Source: Rhodocyclaceae bacterium
GTDB lineage: Bacteria > Pseudomonadota > Gammaproteobacteria > Burkholderiales > Rhodocyclaceae
Direction: 5' to 3'
Assembly (NCBI GenBank): GCA_018262775.1
Contig: JADFDU010000044.1
Location: 1-64,000, forward strand
Length of the DNA stretch: 64,000 nt
Shown: piece after piece, positions 16,249 through 24,818 of the stretch
How the letters are laid out: each line of letters starts with the position of its first letter
How positions within the stretch are numbered: the first letter of the stretch is position 1
Notes under the pieces: generated by a model
Database searches by the model: none
What the model was told of the DNA's origin: nothing
Seen by the model: only the letters and a program-made list of their open reading frames with translations
Made by a program: the position numbers and the translations under genes

Positions 16249-16853
16249 GTTGCGGGAGCCTCCAGCAGCGTCTCCACGAGGGTAAGGCGGGCACGTTCAG
16301 CTGTACGCCCATTGCGCCGCTTCTGCGCGCGCTCAGCATCCGGCTCGTACAGGGATAGTCGGACGGGGAAGTCATTGCAGTCGAAGGTGAGCACGCACTC
16401 AGGAACTTCGGCCCCGCCGCGCTTCGGCTCGTTTTGCTCGAAGCGAATACCTCGATTGAGCAAAAAAATCTCGACTTCCTTGGTGTTGTCCGGGAAAGCC
16501 TCAAGGTCGATTTCTGAAAAGCGTCCAGCGGTGCCGCTGAGCACCGGTCCGGTCAGGTAGGGTCGGAATGGATCCAGCAAACGCATTACCTCAACAGCCG
16601 CTCTGCGCATTTCCAGCAGGCGCTCGCGCTGTTCGTCTTCCTGATAGATTGCCTGATAGGCGCGTAGCTCCGCCTCGATCTCGGCATTATTCGGCAAGGC
16701 CTCGGTTTCCGGTGCGCCCAGTTGTCGTGCCGCCTTGCGCTTGGCGAAACGGTAATCCGAGATGCCGCCCTCGGCCATCAGGCGCGCTGCCAGCGCGGCG
16801 ATGCTTCGCCGCATCGCGTTGTGTCTCGGGGCGTTCCGGTCGTGATGGGACAT
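16245..16853 (-). CDS. Conserved hypothetical protein, mpl neighbour
   Basis: This 202-residue soluble protein has no signal or membrane segment. The N-terminal third is helical and basic (RRSIAALAARLMAEGG, FAKRKAARQLG), with a region EIEAELRAYQ that I recognise from conserved proteins often found beside mpl in gamma- and betaproteobacteria. The later segment GPVLSGTAGRFSEIDLEAF has a nucleotidyltransferase-like flavour, but I cannot name catalytic residues. It is divergent from mpl across 56 bases and coupled to the TlpA gene downstream. Function is unknown. Confidence 0.75.
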   Translation of the reverse strand: MSHHDRNAPRHNAMRRSIAALAARLMAEGGISDYRFAKRKAARQLGAPETEALPNNAEIEAELRAYQAIYQEDEQRERLLEMRRAAVEVMRLLDPFRPYLTGPVLSGTAGRFSEIDLEAFPDNTKEVEIFLLNRGIRFEQNEPKRGGAEVPECVLTFDCNDFPVRLSLYEPDAERAQKRRNGRTAERARLTLVETLLEAPAT

Positions 16854-16909
16854 GACAGGGCGATGCCGGGGGATCGGTTAGAATTCGACGCTATTGTAGC
16901 GGGACGGCA

Positions 16910-18259
16910 ATGCACATACACATACTCGGCATTTGCGGCACCTTCATGGGCGGCATCGCCCTGCTTGCGAGGGCGTGCGGCCATCGTGTAACGGGATGCG
17001 ATACCAATGCCTATCCGCCGATGAGCACACAGCTGGCGGCCCAGGGCATCGAGTTGATCGAGGGCTACGCGGCCGACCAGATCGGGCTGACGCCGGATCT
17101 GTTCGTCGTCGGCAATGCCATCTCGCGCAGCAATCCACTACTCGAGGCCATCCTCGACCAGGGCCTGCCCTATATCTCCGGCCCGCAATGGCTGGCGGAG
17201 AATGTGCTGCTGGACAAATGGGTGCTGGCGGTGGCCGGCACCCATGGCAAGACGACGACCGCTTCCATGCTGGCCTGGATCCTGGAGCATGCCGGCATGA
17301 CGCCAGGCTTCCTCATTGGCGGCGTGCCGCAGGACTTCGGCGTGTCGGCGCGACTGACTTCCAGCCCATTCTTCGTCATCGAAGCGGATGAGTACGACAC
17401 CGCCTTTTGCGACAAGCGCTCGAAGTTCGTTCATTATCGCGCGAGAACGGCAATCCTGAACAATCTGGAGTTTGATCATGCGGACATCTTCGCCGATCTT
17501 GCAGCGATCGAGACACAATTTCATCAATTTGTCAGGATTCTACCGAAATCGGGCCTGATCGTTGCGAACGCCTCAGAGCCCGCCTTGAAGCGTGTTTTGG
17601 AACGGGGCTGCTGGACGCCCATCGAGTGGTTCAATGACCCGTCTGGCTGGAGTCTTGCCGGATACGATGTGAAAGACAACTGTAGTGTGGTGCTTGCCGG
17701 AAACGAGATCGGCGCGCTCCATCTGGACATGCCCGGCCGGCATAATCAGGACAATGCTCTGGCAGCAGTGGCGGCTGCCAGGCATGCTGGTGTACCCACG
17801 GATTCTTCACTGTCGGCCTTGGCCTGCTTCGGCGGGGTCAGGCGCCGTCTCGAAGTGCGGGGTACGGTTCGCGGCGTGACGGTGTATGACGATTTTGCAC
17901 ACCACCCGACCGCCATATCGGCCACCATCGCCGGATTGCGCCGGCGTATCAACGGTGGACGCATCCTGGCGGTACTGGAGCCGCGCTCCCATACGATGAG
18001 GCAGGGCGTGATGAAGGCGCAACTGCCGGCCAGCCTGCAAGAGGCGGATCTGACCTATTGTTATGCTGCCAATCTAGGCTGGGATGTTCGCAGCGCCCTG
18101 GCGCCACTTGGCGAGAGGGTGCAGGTATTCGAGGACATTGACATCCTGGTAAAAGCGGTGGTGGCTGCGGCGCGCGAAGGAGACCATGTGCTCGTCATGA
18201 GCAATGGGGGCTTCTGCGGCGTGCATGATCGCCTTCTCAAGGCCCTCGCAACCAGCTGA
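16910..18259 (+). CDS. mpl: UDP-N-acetylmuramate:L-alanyl-gamma-D-glutamyl-meso-diaminopimelate ligase
   Basis: Mpl recycles murein tripeptide by joining it to UDP-MurNAc with ATP. The 449-residue protein is a Mur ligase: the N-terminal HILGICGTFMGGIA segment, the ATP loop AGTHGKTTTASML near residues 110-122, EADEYDTAF, and the late DDFAHHPTAI loop. GICGTFMGG, in place of MurC-type GIGGxGM, marks Mpl. Length is normal. The start lies 56 bases from the divergent hypothetical gene. Confidence 0.96.
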   Translation: MHIHILGICGTFMGGIALLARACGHRVTGCDTNAYPPMSTQLAAQGIELIEGYAADQIGLTPDLFVVGNAISRSNPLLEAILDQGLPYISGPQWLAENVLLDKWVLAVAGTHGKTTTASMLAWILEHAGMTPGFLIGGVPQDFGVSARLTSSPFFVIEADEYDTAFCDKRSKFVHYRARTAILNNLEFDHADIFADLAAIETQFHQFVRILPKSGLIVANASEPALKRVLERGCWTPIEWFNDPSGWSLAGYDVKDNCSVVLAGNEIGALHLDMPGRHNQDNALAAVAAARHAGVPTDSSLSALACFGGVRRRLEVRGTVRGVTVYDDFAHHPTAISATIAGLRRRINGGRILAVLEPRSHTMRQGVMKAQLPASLQEADLTYCYAANLGWDVRSALAPLGERVQVFEDIDILVKAVVAAAREGDHVLVMSNGGFCGVHDRLLKALATS

Positions 18260-18474
18260 TCGTCATCTTCCTTCGGCTTTTCGCCGATACGTCCAGCTAC
18301 GACACCCCGAGACTGGGCTTCCCTGTTTGCGGCAAATTACCGCAGTGCTCCATATAGTCCTGTCCCTTTGATCTGCATCAAAGCGGCTTGAAAGAATTCA
18401 TACTGCGTGATAGCGTACTAAAAAATTGAAGCCTAAACATTGAGGGTCGCGCGATCTGCGCCGGGGAAACCAGA
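18260..18474 (+). promoter_or_regulatory. Regulatory region upstream of the cox operon
   Basis: This gap precedes the small ORF at 18475 and coxB. It holds an FNR-type box at 18368-18381. Downstream of it are weak promoter-like hexamers: TTGAAA at 18388-18393 and CATACT at 18399-18404. I could not fix a transcription start. No terminator is evident after mpl. Confidence 0.5.
18368..18381. promoter_or_regulatory. FNR/ANR/DNR-type binding site
   Basis: TTGATCTGCATCAA is a perfect match to the consensus TTGAT-N4-ATCAA and is fully symmetric. It lies about 205 bp upstream of coxB. If the start site used the CATACT box, the site would overlap the -35 region. Activation and repression are both possible. 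Confidence 0.75.
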
Positions 18475-18585
18475 ATGATGATGAGTGTGCATGACCGGAA
18501 TGTCGTCCAGGACATTTACCCGGCCGGACTGAGTACGCCTTCCTTCCGGGGCACCACGGATTACATTCAAGGAGATTTTTTCTGA
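18475..18585 (+). CDS. Possible 36-residue leader ORF coupled to coxB
   Basis: Three in-frame ATGs at 18475, 18478 and 18481 open a short reading frame that ends at TGA 18583-18585. Its last base is the A of the coxB ATG (TGATG). A GGGGAAA sequence precedes the first ATG. The predicted peptide MMMSVHDRNVVQ... is soluble and matches nothing I know. Termination-reinitiation coupling to coxB would make it a leader peptide, but it could be chance, because coxB has its own AAGGAG. Confidence 0.35.
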   Translation: MMMSVHDRNVVQDIYPAGLSTPSFRGTTDYIQGDFF

Positions 18586-19718
18586 TGGGAATCAACAAGA
18601 AGACTCAGTCGTGCCTGACAGGCCTCGCACTTATGGGGTGGTCTGCCATGGTGCGGGCAGCCTGGGAGTTCAATTTCCAGATCCCGGCCACCAAGTCTGC
18701 GCAGACGGTGATCGACCTGCACAACATGATGATGATCATCATCATGATCATTTTCATCGGCGTTTTCGCCGTCGTGTCCTATTCGGTGTTCAAGCACCGC
18801 AAGTCGAAGGGGCATCAGGCCGCCCAGTTTCACGACAACACCCTGGTGGAGATCGCCTGGACTGTGGTACCCCTAATAATCTTGGCGGCCATGGCATGGC
18901 CGGCCACGGTGGCTTTGCTCAACATGCGCGATACCGCCCAGGCAGACATCACTATCAAGGCGACCGGCCATCAATGGAAGTGGGGCTATGACTACCTGAA
19001 AGGCGAGGGCGAAGGGATCCGCTTCATGAGCCTAAAGGCTACCCCTGCGGAGCAGATTCGCGGCAGTGCGGCCAAGGAAGAACATTATCTGCTCGAGGTG
19101 GATAAGCATGTCGTGGTGCCGGTCGGCAAGAAGATCCGCATGCTCACCACGTCGACGGATGTGATCCACTCCTGGTGGGTTCCGGCACTGGCCGTCAAAC
19201 AGGACGCCATTCCCGGCTATGTGCGCGATGCCTGGTTCAAGGCCGAGAAGGAAGGCATCTTCCGCGGCCAGTGCGCCGAGCTGTGCGGCAAGGACCACGC
19301 CTTCATGCCGATCGTGGTCGAGGTGGTTTCAGCCGAAAAATATTCGCAATGGGTCGGGAATCAGAAGAAGCAGATGGCGGCGGCAGCCGACGAGGGCGGC
19401 AAGTCCTACTCTCTGGATGAATTGAAGAGCCGGGGCGAGGAGGTGTATGCGGCCAACTGTGCGGCCTGCCACCAGGCCAACGGCAAAGGCCTGCCGCCTG
19501 CCTTCCCGGCGCTGGATGGTTCCAAGATTGCGACGGGGCCGAAGGAGGCCCATATCGCCCTCGTCCTGCACGGCAAGCCCAACACGGCCATGGCGGCCTT
19601 TGGCGGCCAACTCGGCGATGGCGACATTGCTGCTGTCATTACATACGAGCGCAACGCCTGGGGCAACAAGACCGGCGATGTCGTGCAGCCGGCCGACATC
19701 AAGGCCGCACGCAAGTAA
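18585..19718 (+). CDS. coxB: Cytochrome c oxidase subunit II with fused cytochrome c domain
   Basis: Subunit II accepts electrons and passes them to the CuA centre. The 377-residue protein has a signal-like N-terminus, two membrane helices (about 42-65 and 85-108), a cupredoxin domain and a C-terminal cytochrome c domain. CuA ligands are visible as His195 and C230-x3-C234-x3-H238-x2-M241. The heme site CAACH is at 292-296. The extra cytochrome domain is the caa3-type arrangement. AAGGAG lies ten bases before the ATG. It is the first cox structural gene. Confidence 0.96.
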   Translation: MGINKKTQSCLTGLALMGWSAMVRAAWEFNFQIPATKSAQTVIDLHNMMMIIIMIIFIGVFAVVSYSVFKHRKSKGHQAAQFHDNTLVEIAWTVVPLIILAAMAWPATVALLNMRDTAQADITIKATGHQWKWGYDYLKGEGEGIRFMSLKATPAEQIRGSAAKEEHYLLEVDKHVVVPVGKKIRMLTTSTDVIHSWWVPALAVKQDAIPGYVRDAWFKAEKEGIFRGQCAELCGKDHAFMPIVVEVVSAEKYSQWVGNQKKQMAAAADEGGKSYSLDELKSRGEEVYAANCAACHQANGKGLPPAFPALDGSKIATGPKEAHIALVLHGKPNTAMAAFGGQLGDGDIAAVITYERNAWGNKTGDVVQPADIKAARK

Positions 19719-19750
19719 TAAACGGAATTCGCGGGATACAAGGAGACAAG

Positions 19751-21361
19751 ATGGAAGCCACCCACGTTCACGGCGCAGGCCACGCACACGGGGGCGATCA
19801 TGCGCATCATCCGAAAGGGATCATGCGCTGGATCACCACCACCAATCACAAGGACATCGGCACGATGTACCTGTGGTTCAGCTTCACCATGTTCCTCGTA
19901 GGCGGGGTGATGGCCCTGATCCTTCGCGCCGAGTTGTTCCAGCCGGGCCTGCAGTTTGTCGAGCCGGAGTTCTTCAACCAGATGATCACGCTGCACGGCT
20001 TGATCATGGTGTTCGGTGCGATCATGCCGGCCTTCGTCGGCTTCGCCAACTGGATGATTCCACTGATGATCGGCGCCCCGGACATGGCTTTCGCGCGCAT
20101 GAACAACTGGAGTTTCTGGCTGTTGCCACCTGCCGGCATCCTGCTGACGGCGTCGATGTTCGTGCCCGGGGGCGCCGCCGGCACCGGTTGGACACTCTAT
20201 CCGCCGTTATCCATCCAGATGGGCATCGGCATGGACATGGCCATCTTCGCAATACACATCCTTGGCATGTCGTCGATCATGGGCTCGATCAATATCGTGA
20301 CGACGATCCTCAACCTGCGTGCGCCCGGCATGACGCTCATGCGCATGCCGATGTTCTGCTGGACCTGGCTGATTACCGGCTATCTGCTGATTGCCGTGAT
20401 GCCGGTGCTGGCCGGTGCCGTCACCATGCTCCTCACGGATCGCCACTTCGGCACCAGTTTCTTCAACGCGGCCGGCGGCGGCGACCCGGTGCTGTTCCAG
20501 CACATCTTCTGGTTCTTCGGCCATCCAGAGGTCTATATCATCGCCCTGCCGGCGTTCGGTGTTGTCTCGCACGTCATCCCGGCCTTTGCGCGCAAGCCGC
20601 TCTTCGGCTATACCTCGATGGTGTATGCCATCGCCGCGATTGCGCTGATTTCCTTCATCGTCTGGGCACATCACATGTACGTGGTCGGCATGCCGGTCGC
20701 CGGCCAACTCTACTTCATGTACGCCACCATCCTGATTGCGGTGCCGACGGGGGTGAAGGTATTCAACTGGGTGGCCACGATGTGGCGCGGCTCGCTGACC
20801 TTCGAGACTCCCATGCTGTTCGCCCTGGGCTTCCTTTTTCTGTTCACCATCGGCGGTTTCACCGGCTTGGTACTGTCCAACACGGCTGTCGATGTGCAGT
20901 TGCAGGACACTTATTATGTCGTCGCCCATTTCCATTACGTGATGGTGGCGGGAGCCCTGTTCTCGGCCTTTGCGGCGGTTTACTACTGGCTGCCCAAGTG
21001 GACCGGTCACATGTACGACGAGACGCTGGGTAAATGGCATTTCTGGTTATCCTTCATCTTTTTCAACATCGCCTTCTTCCCCCAGCATTTCCTCGGATTG
21101 GCCGGCATGCCGCGCCGCATTCCCGACTACGCCTTGCAATTCACCGATTTCAACCAGGTGTCGACAATCGGCGCTTTCGGCTTCGGTCTGAGCCAGTTGC
21201 TGTTCCTGTACATCGTGCTGAAAACCATCCGTAGCGGCGAAAAGGCCGCCGCCAAGCCGTGGGAAGGTGCAACGGGGCTGGAATGGACCGTGCCTTCGCC
21301 GGCGCCGTATCACACCTTCGAAGAGCCGCCGGTTCTGACGGAAGCCAAGGGTCACGCGTGA
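19751..21361 (+). CDS. coxA: Cytochrome c oxidase subunit I
   Basis: This 536-residue subunit holds heme a and the heme a3-CuB centre that reduces oxygen and pumps protons. Twelve membrane helices are expected. Metal ligands are in place: His82 (heme a), His258 with cross-linked Tyr262 in GHPEVY, His307-His308 (CuB), and His393 and His395 in HFHY (hemes a3 and a). The Glu and Tyr of HPEVY place it in the A-type heme-copper oxidases. AAGGAGACAAG precedes the ATG. Confidence 0.98.
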   Translation: MEATHVHGAGHAHGGDHAHHPKGIMRWITTTNHKDIGTMYLWFSFTMFLVGGVMALILRAELFQPGLQFVEPEFFNQMITLHGLIMVFGAIMPAFVGFANWMIPLMIGAPDMAFARMNNWSFWLLPPAGILLTASMFVPGGAAGTGWTLYPPLSIQMGIGMDMAIFAIHILGMSSIMGSINIVTTILNLRAPGMTLMRMPMFCWTWLITGYLLIAVMPVLAGAVTMLLTDRHFGTSFFNAAGGGDPVLFQHIFWFFGHPEVYIIALPAFGVVSHVIPAFARKPLFGYTSMVYAIAAIALISFIVWAHHMYVVGMPVAGQLYFMYATILIAVPTGVKVFNWVATMWRGSLTFETPMLFALGFLFLFTIGGFTGLVLSNTAVDVQLQDTYYVVAHFHYVMVAGALFSAFAAVYYWLPKWTGHMYDETLGKWHFWLSFIFFNIAFFPQHFLGLAGMPRRIPDYALQFTDFNQVSTIGAFGFGLSQLLFLYIVLKTIRSGEKAAAKPWEGATGLEWTVPSPAPYHTFEEPPVLTEAKGHA

Positions 21362-21465
21362 CTCCGAAACAGACCACGAATAGTCGCAGAACGGCACTGA
21401 TCATGGCGTCGGTGGCGGTGGCCCTGTTCGTCGGCTTCATCCTGCGTTACTGGCTCTTCAAATGA
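21358..21465 (+). CDS. Cytochrome oxidase small assembly protein (35 aa)
   Basis: A GTG start overlaps the coxA stop (GTGA), and the stop overlaps the ctaG start. The 35-residue product has a basic N-terminus ([15 protein letters not shown]) and one membrane helix ending in RYWLFK. This matches the tiny oxidase assembly proteins found between coxA and ctaG in betaproteobacteria. Translational coupling on both sides supports it as a real gene. Confidence 0.85.
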   Translation: MTPKQTTNSRRTALIMASVAVALFVGFILRYWLFK

Positions 21466-22028
21466 ACGAGAAACGCAGCGCCGACAATCGTCGTGTCCTC
21501 GTCAGGATGCTGGTAGTGGCCGGGCTCATGTTCGGTTTCGGCTATGCCATGGTGCCGATGTACCAGAAGTTCTGCGAAGTGACCGGCATCAACAACCTGC
21601 TCAATGCCGACGACCCGCTACGCAACACCCAGGTCGACACCAGCCGCACGGTGACGGTCGAGTTCGACGCCAACCTGCACGGGCTGCCGTGGAGCTTCAA
21701 GCCGGGGCAGTCAAGCGTGGAAGTTCATCCGGGCGAACTGGTGCATGTCGTGTATCGGGTGAACAATACGCGCGATTACCCGGTCACCGGCCAGGCGATT
21801 CCCAGCTATGGCCCGCAGCTTGCTGCCGCGCATTTCAGAAAGCTGGAATGTTTTTGCTTTTCCAGGCAGACGCTGGCGGCGGGCGAGTCGCGTGAAATGC
21901 CGGTTGTTTTCGTCATCGACCCGACGCTGCCCAAGGACGTGAATACGATCACCCTCTCGTACACTTTTTTTGAGGTGGCCGGCACGGTGGCCGAGCCTGC
22001 GCAAAAAATGACCAGGCCGGGCGCATGA
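21462..22028 (+). CDS. ctaG: Cytochrome c oxidase assembly protein CtaG/Cox11
   Basis: CtaG delivers copper to CuB of subunit I. The 188-residue protein has one N-terminal membrane helix (about 15-33) and a periplasmic beta domain. Copper-binding cysteines are in the ECFCFSRQTL segment, and a further Cys is in YQKFCEVTG. Length is typical. The ATG overlaps the preceding small gene's stop, and its own stop overlaps the next ATG, so it is part of a tightly coupled string. Confidence 0.96.
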   Translation: MNEKRSADNRRVLVRMLVVAGLMFGFGYAMVPMYQKFCEVTGINNLLNADDPLRNTQVDTSRTVTVEFDANLHGLPWSFKPGQSSVEVHPGELVHVVYRVNNTRDYPVTGQAIPSYGPQLAAAHFRKLECFCFSRQTLAAGESREMPVVFVIDPTLPKDVNTITLSYTFFEVAGTVAEPAQKMTRPGA

Positions 22029-22240
22029 ATGGCGGAGTGATGATGGCGGAGCGGAAAGCCGGGCTATTGCAGGCACTGAGAACGGTGCTGTCGGCGCTTT
22101 TCGGCGTACGGCGCCGCAGTACGCACGACGAGGATGTGGCGGGACTGCGGCCGATTCAGGTGATTATCGCGGGCGTCATCGTCGTGGCGGCCTTTGTCCT
22201 GGCGATTATCGCGTTCGTGCAGTTTGTCGCGACCAGGTAA
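22025..22240 (+). CDS. DUF2970 small membrane protein
   Basis: This 71-residue protein has a soluble start and a membrane helix near residues 46-68 (VIIAGVIVVAAFVLAIIAF). The segment LLQALRTVLSALFGVRRR is characteristic of DUF2970, found between ctaG and coxC in betaproteobacteria. Its role in oxidase assembly is inferred from position only. The ATG overlaps the ctaG stop. An internal MM six codons in is an alternative start. Confidence 0.85.
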   Translation: MNGGVMMAERKAGLLQALRTVLSALFGVRRRSTHDEDVAGLRPIQVIIAGVIVVAAFVLAIIAFVQFVATR

Positions 22241-22270
22241 GCAGCAAACATCAAGACCTTGGAGGTAGTC

Positions 22271-23119
22271 ATGAATCAGCAGGCATCCCGCTATTTCGTT
22301 CCGGACCCCTCACACTATCCGCTGGTGGGTTCGGTTGCCCTGTTCCTGCTGGCATCGGGCGCCGCGTTGTGGATGAACAAGTACGCCCCCGGCCCCTATG
22401 TCGTGCTGGCCGGTTTCGCTGTGCTGCTGTTCATGCTGTTCGCCTGGTTCGGCCGGGTCATCGGCGAATCCGAGAGCGGCAAGTACAACAAGCAGGTCGA
22501 CTTCTCTTTCCGCTGGGCCATGAGCTGGTTCATCTTTTCGGAAGTGATGTTCTTTGCCGCCTTCTTCGGCGCCCTGTTCTATGTGCGGGTACTTGCCGTG
22601 CCCGATCTGGCCAGTGCCGAACAGCAACTGCTGTGGCCGGATTTCAGTACGAGCTGGCCGAGCGCCGGACCGAAATTCGCCGAGCAGTTCACGCCGATGC
22701 ACGCCGTGGGGATTCCTCTCATCAACACCCTGCTGCTGCTGTCATCCGGCGCCACCCTGACCTGGGCGCACTGGGGTCTGCTCGCGGGCAAGCGCGACCA
22801 GTTGAAGCTTGGCCTGATACTCACCATCGCCCTCGGCTTGCTCTTCATCAGCCTGCAGGCCTATGAGTATGTGCATGCCTATGAGGAATTGAATCTGAAG
22901 CTGACGACCGGCGTCTACGGCTCGACGTTTTTCATGCTCACCGGATTCCACGGCCTGCATGTGACGATCGGCGCGACCATGCTGCTGGTGATCTTCTTCC
23001 GCGTCATGGCCGGCCACTTCAAACCGGATCACCACTTCGCCTTCGAGGCAGTAGCGTGGTACTGGCACTTCGTCGACGTCGTCTGGCTCTGTCTCTTCGT
23101 CGTGGTGTACTGGCTGTAG
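22271..23119 (+). CDS. coxC: Cytochrome c oxidase subunit III
   Basis: The third core subunit stabilises the oxidase and supports proton uptake. The 282-residue protein has seven membrane helices and typical segments such as WFIFSEVMFFAAFFGALFY, FFMLTGFHGLHVTIGA and the C-terminal YWHFVDVVWLCLFVVVYWL. The ATG is preceded by GGAGG with a five-base spacer. A terminator follows, so the coxBA-ctaG-coxC transcript likely ends here. Confidence 0.97.
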   Translation: MNQQASRYFVPDPSHYPLVGSVALFLLASGAALWMNKYAPGPYVVLAGFAVLLFMLFAWFGRVIGESESGKYNKQVDFSFRWAMSWFIFSEVMFFAAFFGALFYVRVLAVPDLASAEQQLLWPDFSTSWPSAGPKFAEQFTPMHAVGIPLINTLLLLSSGATLTWAHWGLLAGKRDQLKLGLILTIALGLLFISLQAYEYVHAYEELNLKLTTGVYGSTFFMLTGFHGLHVTIGATMLLVIFFRVMAGHFKPDHHFAFEAVAWYWHFVDVVWLCLFVVVYWL

Positions 23120-23159
23120 GGAGGCGTCCGCGGGGCGCCATACTGCCGCGGAAGCAAGT

Positions 23160-23187
23160 GCGCCGCACTGGATGCGGCGCGTTTTTT
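23160..23187 (+). terminator. Intrinsic terminator after coxC
   Basis: GCGCCGCA and TGCGGCGC form an 8-bp stem with a 5-base loop, followed by G and six T (23182-23187). The T-run ends inside the stop codon of the convergent DUF2909 gene. Confidence 0.88.
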
Positions 23188-23392
23188 AGAGCTTGTCGGT
23201 GATCAGGCCGGAATAGTAGCCTATTGCCAGAAACACAAAGAGCATGATGGACAGTCCGACGCGCACGGCGAGGGCCTTGACCATGCGTCTGCTGTCGCGG
23301 CCCTGGTCGCGGAACAGAAACACCAGCGCCGAGGCCAGGCTGGCGATGATGGCGACAAGGAACAGGATGACAATGATGCGCATTCTTGGCAT
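23186..23392 (-). CDS. DUF2909 twin-transmembrane protein
   Basis: The 68-residue product has two membrane helices (about 4-25 and 42-62) joined by a basic loop RDQGRDSRRMVK, the DUF2909 pattern. AAGGG lies two bases from the ATG. It is encoded opposite to the cox genes, between coxC and SURF1, a placement seen in other betaproteobacteria. A link to the oxidase is likely, but the function is unknown. Confidence 0.85.
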   Translation of the reverse strand: MPRMRIIVILFLVAIIASLASALVFLFRDQGRDSRRMVKALAVRVGLSIMLFVFLAIGYYSGLITDKL

Positions 23393-23446
23393 TTCCCTTT
23401 CGGGCAGTCTAGCGGAACGCAGTCTGCCTTTCCATAGACAACACGC

Positions 23447-24160
23447 TTGAGGATCCGTTTCAAAATACGTGCCGTGCCGTTGCTGGCGGCGCTGGCCTGC
23501 TTTGCCGCAGCAGTCGCGATCGGCAATCTCCAGCGCGGCCGCGCAGTGCAAAAACAGATGGCCTTCGAGCGGATGCAACGCGCCAGCCATGACACGCCCA
23601 TACAGGTGGGCGCCTTGCCGGTCGATGCCGCCGTGCTCGACGCGCACCCGGTTAGCGTACGCGGACACTGGGTGGCGGACAGAAGCATCCTTATAGACAA
23701 CAGGGTTCACAACGGCGTCGCCGGCTATCATGTCATCTCGCCGCTTTGCGTCGAAGGGGCGCGCCTCTGCATCCTGGTGAATCGCGGCTGGGTTGCTGCG
23801 CCGCGTTTGCGCTCCGAGTTGCCCGTGCTGCCCAAGTTGGCTGGGAATGCGGTTGAGGTGAAGGGCGTCGCGCAGGCTCCGCTTGGGAAAGCATTCGAAT
23901 TGGCCCCGGATCGCAGCCAGGGTAGGGTGTGGCAGCATCTGTCGCGGGAGCGCTTCGGTGCGTGGTCAGGACTCGCGCTGCAGCCGATCGTCCTGCTGCA
24001 GACTGACGAGATGCACGATGGGCTCGTCAGGGACTGGCAGCCGGCGGACAGCGGCGCGTTGAAACATTGGGGTTTTGCCCTGGTATGGTATCTGGCCGCC
24101 GCCGCTGCAGTGTTTGCCGCTGGAATGGCTTCGGTGGAACACAGGAATGATAATGAATAA
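23447..24160 (+). CDS. SURF1 family oxidase assembly protein
   Basis: SURF1 helps heme a insertion into subunit I. The 237-residue protein has the two terminal membrane helices and the periplasmic core of the family: GNLQRGRAVQKQMAFERM near the start, VRGHWVADRSILIDNRVHNGVAGYHVISPL in the middle and HWGFALVWYLAAAAAVFA at the end. The start appears to be TTG at 23447, because a stop codon lies four codons upstream and there is no ATG close by. The last eight bases overlap the next gene. Confidence 0.9.
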   Translation: MRIRFKIRAVPLLAALACFAAAVAIGNLQRGRAVQKQMAFERMQRASHDTPIQVGALPVDAAVLDAHPVSVRGHWVADRSILIDNRVHNGVAGYHVISPLCVEGARLCILVNRGWVAAPRLRSELPVLPKLAGNAVEVKGVAQAPLGKAFELAPDRSQGRVWQHLSRERFGAWSGLALQPIVLLQTDEMHDGLVRDWQPADSGALKHWGFALVWYLAAAAAVFAAGMASVEHRNDNE

Positions 24161-24719
24161 GCAGAAGCTCGTTGTGCCGGCTATCGCGTTGGTGAGCGCC
24201 TTGCCGTTGCTTGCCGCGCTCTATTTCTACTACGTCTCGCCGCCGGCGGGCCGCATGAACTTCGGCGACCTGTTGCAACCGACACCCCTTCCTGGAACAT
24301 CCCTGAGGCTGCTGGGCGGCGAAGCGTTCCGCTTCGAGCAGTTAAGGGGGAAATGGCTGCTGCTGCAGATCGATTCGGGCGACTGTGATGTCCGCTGCAG
24401 GGACAAGCTGTATACCATGCGCCAGATTCGGTTGGCGCAGGGCAAGGACAGGGCGCGCCTCGAACGCGTCTGGCTGCTGTCGGATGGCAGCCGTCCCGCG
24501 CCTGACTTGCTTGAGGAGTTCGAGGGCACATGGGTCGTAGCCACGGTGGGAAGCGATGTGCTGGCTGTATTTCCGGCGCCGGCCGACCGCGCTGTCCATC
24601 TCTATGTGGTCGATCCGCAAGGCAATCTCATGATGCGGTTTCCGGAAAAGCCGGATCCGACCCGCATGATCAAGGACCTGCAGCGATTGCTGCGCCCTGC
24701 GCGCATCGGCGCGGGCTAA
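24153..24719 (+). CDS. Membrane-anchored SCO-like thioredoxin-fold protein
   Basis: The 188-residue protein has one N-terminal membrane helix (about 8-27) and a thioredoxin-like domain. Alignment by eye to the SCO protein at 25715 puts GKWLLLQIDSGDCDVRC over GKAVVIFFGYTQCPDVC, giving a CxxxC pair (C78, C82), and His149 before YVVDPQGNLMMRF falls close to the SCO copper His. It may therefore bind copper or act as a thiol reductase in oxidase assembly. AGGA lies six bases before the ATG, which overlaps the SURF1 end. An ATG at 24147 is an alternative. Confidence 0.8.
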   Translation: MNKQKLVVPAIALVSALPLLAALYFYYVSPPAGRMNFGDLLQPTPLPGTSLRLLGGEAFRFEQLRGKWLLLQIDSGDCDVRCRDKLYTMRQIRLAQGKDRARLERVWLLSDGSRPAPDLLEEFEGTWVVATVGSDVLAVFPAPADRAVHLYVVDPQGNLMMRFPEKPDPTRMIKDLQRLLRPARIGAG

Positions 24720-24818
24720 ACCCTTGACTTGGGCGGGTTTATTCCCGGGGCGCGGCGTGGTAGATTCCACGCTTTGAAGTGGCGGACTTCCGCCATCCAA
24801 GGCCAGCCAAGGATTTGC

